This document shows, piece by piece, positions 1-5,044 of a DNA stretch of 5,365 nt. A program made the translations under genes and the position numbers. Each line of letters starts with the position of its first letter. Positions within the stretch are counted from its first letter, which is position 1. Under the pieces are notes generated by a model, which saw nothing but the letters and a program-made list of their open reading frames with translations, ran no database searches and was not told where the DNA came from. This DNA is from JBIKIW01 sp044361365 (GTDB lineage: Bacteria > Patescibacteriota > JACMRA01), in the NCBI GenBank assembly GCA_044361365.1, contig JBIKIW010000066.1:1-5365 (forward strand). The letters run 5' to 3'.

Positions 1-36
1 ACTGCAATCTGGGCAATTTTTGTAAGTTGAACTCAT
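1..36 (-). CDS. possible start of a CPxC-containing protein (partial, runs off window)
   Basis: An ATG at 36 (minus strand) opens twelve codons that stay open to the window edge and read MSSTYKNCPDCS. The CPDC near the start would suit a zinc-ribbon or CxxC redox protein, but twelve residues cannot identify a family. It lies 48 bases downstream of the stop of the membrane-protein gene on the same strand, so it could be the next gene of the same transcript. No Shine-Dalgarno sequence precedes it, which is also true of most genes here. It may be chance. Confidence 0.3.
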   Translation of the reverse strand, partial: MSSTYKNCPDCS

Positions 37-84
37 AATATTTAAGTTGAATAGACTGTTAACCTTTTAAATATCAACTAAATA

Positions 85-1206
85 CTATATTTTGTCCCTT
101 AGTTTTTGGCTATTAACTCGTATTTTTGTTAAATTTTCTTCCAAAACAGGATAGGTTTGTTTGCCATATTTGCGGATAAATTTGAATAAGTCTTGTATGC
201 TAATTATTGACCTTGAAAGTCTTTCAGCGAGTTGGCCTGAATTTAGAATATTATAGGTTCCCAAAAAGAAAGTGCTGATAAGTGAAATTCCACTTGCCGC
301 ATCCAAATTTCCATCATTCATTTTAGCGAAAATATAAGCCAAAAATCCAAATCCAATTAGGTAATAAATTGCCATCAAAAATCCAAATAAAAATCCCCCA
401 AATCGCCAATACAAATACTCAATTAAAATAAATTTTTGTTGTTTTTCTTGGAGTTTAGAAAGTTGACTTTTAGTTGCAAAAACTGAACGAATAAGAGCTG
501 TTTGTTGGAGGTTTTCGATCTTTACAGAGTTTATATCATCTTGAGATTTGATCCACTTTTTTTGGAAAATTAAACTATTAAAATAATTACTAAATATGTT
601 TAAAATAACTAACAAAAACAGACTAAATCCAACCACAACTCCAGCCCAAAAATCAATACTGGAAATAGCAAAAAATAACCCTATAATTCCTATTAAAATC
701 GGGAAAACCTCCCAAGTCACTGTATAAATCATTGTTTCAAGTTCTGATAACGCTCTATCTACTTTGCTTATAATCTGACCAGTGTCTCTTGTGGAGTGAT
801 TTACGGGGTCAGTACTCAAGAAAAATTGATTGGCGGAAAGCTCAATTCCCCTAATTAAACTTTGATTAGAAAGTACAAAACTTTTATACAAAAGCTCCCT
901 AATTGGAATCAAAACAATTCGTAAAATTATCGTCCAAATAAGAACATCTATTCTATTATTTTGAATTGTCCAAACTATTAGAAGTGGAAAAAATATAGAA
1001 TATAAATTTAGAAAAAGATCAATCAAAAAAGGTAAAATAAAACCATTTTTAACATCCCAAATTGGCTTCCACCAAGGTTTAGTAAAATCTACTTTTACAA
1101 GTTGAATTGGTTTTTTGTAGTCCAGTAATTTTTTCCAAAAAGTGAAAATATTTTGGGCTGTTTTTTCAGTGAAAATTGAGTTTGAAAGGTTCTTTAAAAA
1201 AGTCAT
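85..1206 (-). CDS. ABC-exporter-type transmembrane domain protein lacking an ATPase domain
   Basis: The 373-residue product looks like the six-helix membrane domain of an ABC exporter half-transporter. Hydrophobic helices lie at about residues 55-80, 86-103, 165-184, 186-207, 268-294 and 301-321. The cytoplasmic loop after helix 2 reads GQIISKVDRALSELE (143-157), matching the usual pattern of that loop (G-x-[IL]-[IL]-[SN]-[RK]-[VL]-x-D). ENLQQTALIRSVFA (231-244) fits the second coupling loop. The segment around 325-346 matches the helix that normally leads into the nucleotide-binding domain. The chain stops about 25 residues later, and no Walker A, signature or Walker B motif follows in any frame of the remaining 84 bases. 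A full half-transporter has about 580 residues. It could pair with an ATPase encoded elsewhere, be a non-transporting descendant, or be truncated. The ATG at 1206 has no Shine-Dalgarno site. A TATAAA on the minus strand at 1283-1278 is a possible -10 box without a good -35, which would put the REP-like hairpin into the leader. The family call is by pattern recognition; the substrate is unknown. Confidence 0.72.
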   Translation of the reverse strand: MTFLKNLSNSIFTEKTAQNIFTFWKKLLDYKKPIQLVKVDFTKPWWKPIWDVKNGFILPFLIDLFLNLYSIFFPLLIVWTIQNNRIDVLIWTIILRIVLIPIRELLYKSFVLSNQSLIRGIELSANQFFLSTDPVNHSTRDTGQIISKVDRALSELETMIYTVTWEVFPILIGIIGLFFAISSIDFWAGVVVGFSLFLLVILNIFSNYFNSLIFQKKWIKSQDDINSVKIENLQQTALIRSVFATKSQLSKLQEKQQKFILIEYLYWRFGGFLFGFLMAIYYLIGFGFLAYIFAKMNDGNLDAASGISLISTFFLGTYNILNSGQLAERLSRSIISIQDLFKFIRKYGKQTYPVLEENLTKIRVNSQKLRDKI

Positions 1207-1220
1207 AGAGTGAAAGTTTT

Positions 1221-1277
1221 TTGTAGCGGTGCGGTTGTGATTGTAGCGGCGACCTCCGTGTCGCCATGTGTCGCCAT
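1221..1277 (+). repeat. GTAG-headed REP-like hairpin with tandem 10-bp duplication
   Basis: TTGTAGCGG occurs at 1221-1229 and again at 1241-1249, exactly 20 bases apart. After the second GTAG comes a perfect 6-bp hairpin, GGCGAC (1248-1253) with GTCGCC (1260-1265), loop CTCCGT. GTGTCGCCAT is then repeated head to tail at 1258-1267 and 1268-1277, giving a second possible right arm at 1270-1275. REP elements linked to RAYT (TnpA-REP) transposases characteristically start with GTAG followed by an imperfect palindrome. Whether this is a mobilised REP here depends on finding further copies, which cannot be judged from one window. The element lies just upstream of the ABC-type gene. Confidence 0.55.
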
Positions 1278-1378
1278 TTTATATCTAAAAATTGAGTTAA
1301 GTAGTTTCGGTTACATTTTATTTTTTACTTAGAGAGAGGGTCTCGATGTCGCTCTTTTAGATAAGCTTAGAGTAAAGT

Positions 1379-1540
1379 CCCACACGGGGATGTCCGAAGG
1401 ACAGGGGTGGGGAAGTCGCCGTTAAATAATTTGGTAGGGGGCGGATTTATCCTCCCCGTTATAGAATTGGTGGAAACAGGTGGCGGGAATCAAAATATCC
1501 TCCGTCAGATTTCGTTTGTGACCTTCCTAAACAAGGAGAT
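1379..1540 (+). repeat. composite palindromic (MITE/REP-like) element, apparently decayed
   Basis: This stretch is GC-richer than its surroundings and holds three hairpins. First, TGTCC (1391-1395) pairs with GGACA (1399-1403) over a GAA loop, with an outer CCCAC (1379-1383)/GTGGG (1407-1411) stem. Second, the arms 1437-1445 and 1450-1457 (GGGG with CCCC and GGA with TCC, one bulge and one wobble) pair over a TTTA loop. Third, ATCCTCC (1497-1503) pairs with GGAGAT (1535-1540) with one bulged C and encloses GTCA (1504-1507)/TGAC (1519-1522); alternatively TTCCT (1524-1528) pairs with AGGAG (1534-1538). From memory, the CTCCGTCA...TGAC...TCC...GGAG arrangement and the mirror-like GGGGATGTCC-GAA-GGACAGGGG unit resemble palindromic repeats scattered through many bacterial genomes. 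The mismatched arms suggest decay. No transposase gene is present. Confidence 0.45.
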
Positions 1541-1763
1541 GCTGTGTAACAAAAAATTAAACCTAAAAATAGGGTTTATAATTCTGCCAAAAATACTTTG
1601 AATTAACTGTGGTTTGAATTTGATTTGCTCTAAAAAAGTCGATTAGAAATATGTAATTTCTAAATAATTCGGGAATCTAAAAAAACTTCGGTAAGGATCT
1701 ATTCTATTAGATGGGAGCTGACTACGCTAAATCTGTGTAGATAAGAAACATAATAATGTAGCT
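1541..1763. other. AT-rich intergenic tract with several short hairpins; no gene seen
   Basis: I find no convincing coding sequence here; the short plus-strand frame ending at 1601 is a by-product of the upstream repeat. Three local inverted repeats stand out: a perfect 8-bp stem TTAGAAAT (1643-1650)/ATTTCTAA (1656-1663); ATCTA (1697-1701)/TAGAT (1708-1712); and CTACGC (1722-1727)/GTGTAG (1735-1740) with one G-U pair and a 7-base loop. A perfect TATAAT hexamer sits at 1577-1582 without a recognisable -35 box. The tract could be the leader or spacer of the downstream operon or hold a small RNA; nothing decides between these. Confidence 0.35.
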
Positions 1764-1784
1764 AAAACACTTTTTGGGTTTTTT
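1764..1784 (+). terminator. weak candidate terminator hairpin
   Basis: AAAACAC (1764-1770) pairs with GGGTTTT (1776-1782) across a TTTTT loop with one A-G mismatch, and two further T residues follow. The stem is AT-rich and weak, so termination is doubtful. Its position immediately before the -35 box of the next promoter is where a terminator for any transcript from the upstream tract would be expected. Confidence 0.22.
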
Positions 1785-1811
1785 GGCAAATTTATAAAGT
1801 TGTGCTATAAA
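1783..1811 (+). promoter_or_regulatory. sigma-70-type extended -10 promoter for the two-gene operon
   Basis: TTGGCA (1783-1788) and TATAAA (1806-1811) each match 5 of 6 consensus bases and are separated by exactly 17 bases. TG at 1803-1804 supplies the extended -10 element (TGCTATAAA). Transcription would start near 1818, leaving a leader of only about 20 bases before the ATG at 1838. This is the best promoter match in the window, but it is a sequence match only. Confidence 0.6.
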
Positions 1812-1837
1812 AAAATTCTCAGCTAATTTAAAGCAAA

Positions 1838-2512
1838 ATGTTTGAAAAACCCACTGAAACAGCATCATCAATAAACGAAGCTAAAACTCTTTTATCTAAT
1901 TTACACAATAAATTTTATAACAGATTTCCCTTCCAAATGGCGGGAAAATTCGCACTTGCGCCAAATAGAATGAATAGATTAGAATCCTCTATATATTCTA
2001 GTTATGTTGATTTTTTATCAAGAAAAATGCCTGATAATATAGGAGTTGAGATATTAACGTTAGATGACTCTATTCACCATGTTTTACTACTCAGAGATAA
2101 AAATAATACATCGGTTGTTTGTGATATAAATACAGGAGAAATGACACCAGATAGTGTGGGACGGTATTGTTGGAACCCAGAGATTGATTTTAGTGATTAT
2201 TTTAACTTGCAAAGTGCAGATTTTTATAATGTAAATTTCCCGCAAAAAGAAAAACCAAACGAAGAGACTTTAATTGGTGAAAATATTCTGTGGTACACCC
2301 CAAAAGCTATTTCTAGGGCATTCTTTTTAGCTTGGCAAAAATACAAAGAATATAAAATCAGTGAAGATGTAGAAGATTTAAGAATTGCCAAAAATTGCAA
2401 TCAAATAGTTATAAATCGCTTGTCAGAAAAACATCCACTAGTAATAAGAGCATTGGAATCAAACTTAAAAATCCAAGTAAAAATCGATTTACTAAAATTA
2501 CAAAATGTCTAA
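1838..2512 (+). CDS. uncharacterised 224-residue soluble protein, first gene of a coupled pair
   Basis: I do not recognise this family. No signal peptide or membrane helix is evident, so it is probably cytoplasmic. An N-terminal helical part (about 10-65, with NEAKTLLSNLHNKFYNRF) precedes a predicted beta-rich middle (about 68-112: IGVEILTLDDSIHHVLLLRD, then TSVVCDINTGEMTP). A helical C-terminal part (about 153-222) follows, rich in Lys, Glu and Leu. The H80-H81 / D96 pair loosely resembles the His-Asp strands of papain-like folds, but no cysteine lies upstream to complete a dyad (Cys are at 95, 111 and 187), so I do not propose an enzyme. The ATG at 1838 sits about 20 bases from the likely transcription start and has no Shine-Dalgarno site. 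Its stop overlaps the start of the hydrolase-like gene by 8 bases, implying translational coupling and related roles. It is likely a real gene, because it is long, has a good promoter and is coupled. Confidence 0.75.
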   Translation: MFEKPTETASSINEAKTLLSNLHNKFYNRFPFQMAGKFALAPNRMNRLESSIYSSYVDFLSRKMPDNIGVEILTLDDSIHHVLLLRDKNNTSVVCDINTGEMTPDSVGRYCWNPEIDFSDYFNLQSADFYNVNFPQKEKPNEETLIGENILWYTPKAISRAFFLAWQKYKEYKISEDVEDLRIAKNCNQIVINRLSEKHPLVIRALESNLKIQVKIDLLKLQNV

Positions 2513-3047
2513 ACTTTTTATACACGGATTTGGTTCAACTAATTGCACAACAGAATTTGGCAAATACTTAAAAAAAGAAGATTTTCAGTTTAATTGGCAA
2601 CCGCACGACTTAGTAGAAAATACTTTACCATCAAAACAATTTTCAGATAATATTACGGAAATAGTGAGTATGAGTTTTGGTGCCGTAGTCGCCACACTTT
2701 TTATTCAAAAATACAATTTAAAAATAAAGCACTCCGCATATGCACCAGTACTGAGCTTCAATCAAATAATCAAACTTTTTTTTGAGAATGGTAGTCCTGT
2801 AGATCTAGTGACTAGAGAAAAATTAATTAAAAATAATCAAAATTATTATGTTTTTGGAGAAAGTTGGCAAAATGGAAATTTTAAAGTCAGTGAAGATTTC
2901 TACGATAGTTTAAAAAAACTCGAGGACTATAAAGTTAAAGCAGATAAGATTTATATAGCTCAAAAAGATGAGATTTTGCCAGATAACTATCACCCAGATG
3001 GTATTATTATTGATAACGCTACTCACGATTTTGAAACTTTCAAATAA
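2505..3047 (+). CDS. small alpha/beta-hydrolase-like protein
   Basis: The 180-residue product carries the landmarks of a compact alpha/beta hydrolase. LFIHGFGS (4-11) matches the first strand with the HG oxyanion region. VSMSFGAVVATLF (54-66) looks like the nucleophile elbow with Ser57, although the usual first Gly of GxSxG is Ser55. IAQKDEILPD (151-160) offers Asp155, and NATHDFETF (171-179) offers His174 close to the C terminus. The order and spacing fit a Ser-Asp-His triad. The length is below the typical 220-280 residues and close to minimal forms such as the RBBP9/YdeN or YqiA types, with little room for a lid. No signal peptide is seen, so it is probably cytoplasmic. Its substrate cannot be told; a small ester or thioester is plausible. 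The ATG lies inside the end of the upstream gene (8-base overlap) without its own ribosome site, so it is probably translated by reinitiation. The fold call is fairly safe; catalytic activity is inferred. Confidence 0.72.
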   Translation: MSKLFIHGFGSTNCTTEFGKYLKKEDFQFNWQPHDLVENTLPSKQFSDNITEIVSMSFGAVVATLFIQKYNLKIKHSAYAPVLSFNQIIKLFFENGSPVDLVTREKLIKNNQNYYVFGESWQNGNFKVSEDFYDSLKKLEDYKVKADKIYIAQKDEILPDNYHPDGIIIDNATHDFETFK

Positions 3048-3049
3048 AC

Positions 3050-3382
3050 CTACTCCACCAAAAAACCTTCCTTTTTAGCTTCCTCGATCGTCTTAAAACA
3101 AGCACTTGGAGACTGATTTTTGGGTAAATTTTCAACAACTTTTTTATTCCCCTCAAAGTCTATCCAGCCTACTATTGGTTGGTCGGTTGGACACAAATTA
3201 TTACCAGAATAAGCTCCTTTTACCTGAGTTTTTTGCTGAAATAAAACACCTTCCAAAAGTTTGGTATCATCTGCGGTTCTAAAAGAAACTGAACCAGAAA
3301 AGCTAATTGCGATTACGGCAAACGCAAAGCTGGCCGAAAAAATAGCCAAATTATCGAATAAGTGTTTTCTGGTAAGACGCAT
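3050..3382 (-). CDS. small single-pass membrane protein with C-terminal two-cysteine (sunset-like) domain
   Basis: The 110-residue product starts MRLTRKHL, then has one hydrophobic segment (about 11-30). The basic N terminus predicts that the C-terminal part faces outside. That part reads CPTDQPIVGWIDFEGNKK (64-81), then a Pro-containing turn, then ACFKTIEEAKKEGF (94-107). The pattern C-x5-I-x-G, a second Gly, a Pro, then CF-x3-EEA-x3-GF resembles the 'sunset'-type domain often found in small secreted or anchored proteins of CPR and other bacteria; I recall this pattern but cannot check it. Cys64 and Cys95 could form a disulfide or bind metal. Function is unknown. Its stop is 2 bases from the stop of the convergent hydrolase-like gene. 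A good minus-strand promoter at 3400-3428 gives a leader of only about 11 bases with no Shine-Dalgarno site, so translation may be nearly leaderless. Confidence 0.7.
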   Translation of the reverse strand: MRLTRKHLFDNLAIFSASFAFAVIAISFSGSVSFRTADDTKLLEGVLFQQKTQVKGAYSGNNLCPTDQPIVGWIDFEGNKKVVENLPKNQSPSACFKTIEEAKKEGFLVE

Positions 3383-3383
3383 T

Positions 3384-3415
3384 TTGAATTAATAAACATA
3401 TTTTAACTTGATAAT
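3384..3415 (+). promoter_or_regulatory. weak candidate promoter for glyS
   Basis: GATAAT at 3410-3415 matches 5 of 6 consensus -10 bases. The upstream TTGAAT (3384-3389) is a 4-of-6 -35 match at a long 20-base spacing, and TTAATA (3389-3394) is another choice at 15 bases. The whole divergent region is only 75 bases, so a glyS promoter must overlap the promoter of the opposite gene or lie within that gene. No T-box or other long leader fits here. Confidence 0.25.
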
Positions 3416-3428
3416 TTTTTTTTGACAA
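3400..3428 (-). promoter_or_regulatory. promoter for the small membrane protein gene
   Basis: Read on the minus strand, TTGTCA (3428-3423) and TAAAAT (3405-3400) each match 5 of 6 consensus bases with an ideal 17-base spacer. The spacer contains a run of eight A. The predicted start near 3393 is about 11 bases from the ATG at 3382. The -35 box lies in TTTGACAAA, which also reads TTGACA on the plus strand, although no plus-strand -10 box is found 17 bases further on. Confidence 0.5.
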
Positions 3429-3441
3429 AGGCTGTGAAAGT

Positions 3442-3448
3442 GGAGAGG
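3442..3448 (+). promoter_or_regulatory. strong ribosome-binding site that fixes the glyS start
   Basis: GGAGAGG lies 9 bases before the ATG at 3458, the only strong Shine-Dalgarno match before any gene here. It argues for Met at 3458 rather than an in-frame TTG at 3422, which has no ribosome site and would add 12 residues not expected in the family. Confidence 0.75.
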
Positions 3449-3457
3449 TTTTGGATT

Positions 3458-4963
3458 ATGGCTACAATAAATTTAGAAGAACTGATGCATTTTTGCAGAC
3501 GAAAAGGTTTTGTATATTCAGGAAGCGAGATCTATGGCGGACTTGCTAACACTTGGGACTACGGCCCAAAGGGAGTGATGCTCAAAAATAACATAAAACA
3601 GGCTTGGAGAGAGCATTTTGTAACCTCCAGAACTGATATGGTGGAGATCGATGCAGGGATTTTGATGAATCAAAAAGTTTGGGAAGCTAGTGGACACACT
3701 GCTGGATTTAGCGATTGTTTGGTGGATGATAAAAAAACTAAACACAGGTTTAGAGCCGATCACTTGATTGAAGATCAACTCGGAATTGACGTAGAAGGGA
3801 AAACTGCCACTGAAATCACCAAAATCATCAAAGAAAACAACCTCAAAAATCCAATCAACAACAAAGAAGCTGACTGGACAGACGCTAGGTACATGAACTT
3901 GATGTTTGAAACTAACCGTGACAAAATCAACCACCCAGCAACATTGCTGAACGAACTTTTAGCCAAATATAAAGAAGAAAAAATTGAAATTTCTGAAGCT
4001 GAATTGGAGGAATTAAAAGCCAAAATTGAATCTCAAGAAAATGGTAGAATTTACCTTAGACCCGAAACTGCTCAGGGAATTTTCGTGCAATTTAAAAATG
4101 TACTTTTGTCTGAACGCAAAAAACTACCGTTTGGAATTGGGCAAGTTGGAAAAGCATTTAGGAATGAAATCACGCCGGGTAATTTTATTTTCCGCATTGT
4201 GGAATTGGAACAAATGGAGATTGAATATTTTATTGATAAACCAAAAACTGACGAAGAGTGGAACAAAGTTTTTGAAGCTTGGTTAAATTCTCAGCATGAA
4301 TTTTTGACCCAAAAACTTGGGTTTGATCCTGCTAATATTCGAGATAAAGAGCATGCAGCAGAAAAACTTAGTCACTACTCCAAACGAACTGTGGATATTG
4401 AGTTCAAGTTTCCATTTGGTTGGGGTGAACTTACGGGGCTTGCTTATCGCACAGATTTTGATCTAAATCAGCACCAAAAATATAGCGGCAAAGACATGAA
4501 TTATATGGACCCACAAACTGGAGAAAAATTTATTCCGCATGTAATGGAGCCAACTGTGGGAGTTGATAGGCTATTTTTGAGTACACTTTGTCAGTTTTAT
4601 GTGGAGGAAAAACTTGAAGAAAATGGCAAAGAAGATGTCAGAACAGTTCTAAAATTACCTTATAATCTAGCACCCTTTAAGTTAGCCATTTTACCGCTCA
4701 TGAAAAAAGATGGACTTGCAGAAAAAGCTGAAGAAATTTTAGTTAATCTCAAAAAACAAAACATGTCGGTGGATTACGATGAAGCTGGTTCGATCGGAAA
4801 AAGATACCGCCGCCAAGATGAAAACGGAACACCTTTTTGTGTAACAGCGGATTATCAAACCCTAGAAGATGGCACAGTGACTCTGCGAAACCGAGACGAC
4901 ATGAGCCAAATTAGGGTTAAAATTGAGGAATTAAGCGAGGAGTTTTTGATGGGGAAAATCTAA
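3458..4963 (+). CDS. glyS: glycine--tRNA ligase (glycyl-tRNA synthetase, dimeric class II type)
   Basis: The enzyme charges tRNA-Gly with glycine using ATP in the cytoplasm. The 501-residue product (from the ATG at 3458) is a single-chain alpha2-type GlyRS, not the alpha/beta tetrameric form. Family blocks run in order: EIYGGLANTWDYGPKGV (24-40, motif 1 region); YLRPETAQGIF (199-209); motif 2 beginning KAFRNEITPGNFIF (232-245); SHYSKRTVDIEFKFPFGWGE (305-324); AYRTDFDLNQHQKYSG (329-344); motif 3 EPTVGVDR (364-371); and an anticodon-binding domain from about 405 containing GSIGKRYRRQDENGTPFCVT (444-463). Three oddities stand out. The CxxC...CxxC zinc positions known from Firmicutes-type relatives read DDKKTK (90-95) and NPINNK (131-136). 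A charged helical insertion fills about 161-197. Residue 248 is Val where relatives have Arg (FRTRE to FRIVE). Intact motifs and a strong ribosome site indicate a functional essential gene. It stands alone, transcribed away from the membrane-protein gene. Confidence 0.97.
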   Translation: MATINLEELMHFCRRKGFVYSGSEIYGGLANTWDYGPKGVMLKNNIKQAWREHFVTSRTDMVEIDAGILMNQKVWEASGHTAGFSDCLVDDKKTKHRFRADHLIEDQLGIDVEGKTATEITKIIKENNLKNPINNKEADWTDARYMNLMFETNRDKINHPATLLNELLAKYKEEKIEISEAELEELKAKIESQENGRIYLRPETAQGIFVQFKNVLLSERKKLPFGIGQVGKAFRNEITPGNFIFRIVELEQMEIEYFIDKPKTDEEWNKVFEAWLNSQHEFLTQKLGFDPANIRDKEHAAEKLSHYSKRTVDIEFKFPFGWGELTGLAYRTDFDLNQHQKYSGKDMNYMDPQTGEKFIPHVMEPTVGVDRLFLSTLCQFYVEEKLEENGKEDVRTVLKLPYNLAPFKLAILPLMKKDGLAEKAEEILVNLKKQNMSVDYDEAGSIGKRYRRQDENGTPFCVTADYQTLEDGTVTLRNRDDMSQIRVKIEELSEEFLMGKI

Positions 4964-4973
4964 CCAGTTAAAA
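4963..4973 (+). repeat. 11-bp direct repeat, copy 1 (at the glyS stop)
   Basis: ACCAGTTAAAA begins on the last base of the glyS stop codon and recurs identically at 5250-5260. Both copies also have CTA just upstream (CTAACC and CTAGACC). They bracket a 276-base segment. In sequence this AT-rich, one chance 11-bp match within 400 bases is not very unlikely. Confidence 0.4.
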
Positions 4974-5044
4974 CCTTTTTTCCTAAACCAAATCATAATT
5001 TAAGTTGAGTTAAAATTCTTTTTTAAACTTTAAAAGCACATTTG

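Noticed and set aside
1407..1601. A 64-codon plus-strand reading frame with a GTG start
   Set aside because: It begins inside a hairpin arm and runs across the palindromic repeats. It has no ribosome site, and its Gly-rich then Lys/Ile-rich composition follows the DNA repeat rather than a protein.
1675..1785. A tmRNA (ssrA) gene or remnant, suggested by the segment around 1717-1740
   Set aside because: There is no T-arm/acceptor end, no tRNA-like 5' end and no tag reading frame with a typical ending. The likeness is limited to one hairpin.
1838..2512. A papain-like or transglutaminase-like enzyme, from the HH...D spacing
   Set aside because: No cysteine lies before the His-containing strand, and the later cysteines do not fit the usual order.
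3422..3457. A 12-codon N-terminal extension of glyS from TTG
   Set aside because: The strong GGAGAGG site is spaced for the ATG at 3458 and lies within the extension, and the extension has no counterpart in the family as I know it.
3383..3457. A T-box or other amino-acid-responsive leader controlling glyS
   Set aside because: Only 75 bases separate it from the divergent gene, with no conserved T-box sequence or stable antiterminator hairpin.
3518..4286. Several antisense or shifted reading frames within the glyS gene
   Set aside because: They lie wholly within a confidently identified gene, lack ribosome sites and show no family features; they arise from its codon use.
4974..5044. A bidirectional terminator between glyS and the opposing fragment
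   Set aside because: Only AT-only inverted repeats such as TTTAAACTTTAAA are present; no GC stem followed by a T run.
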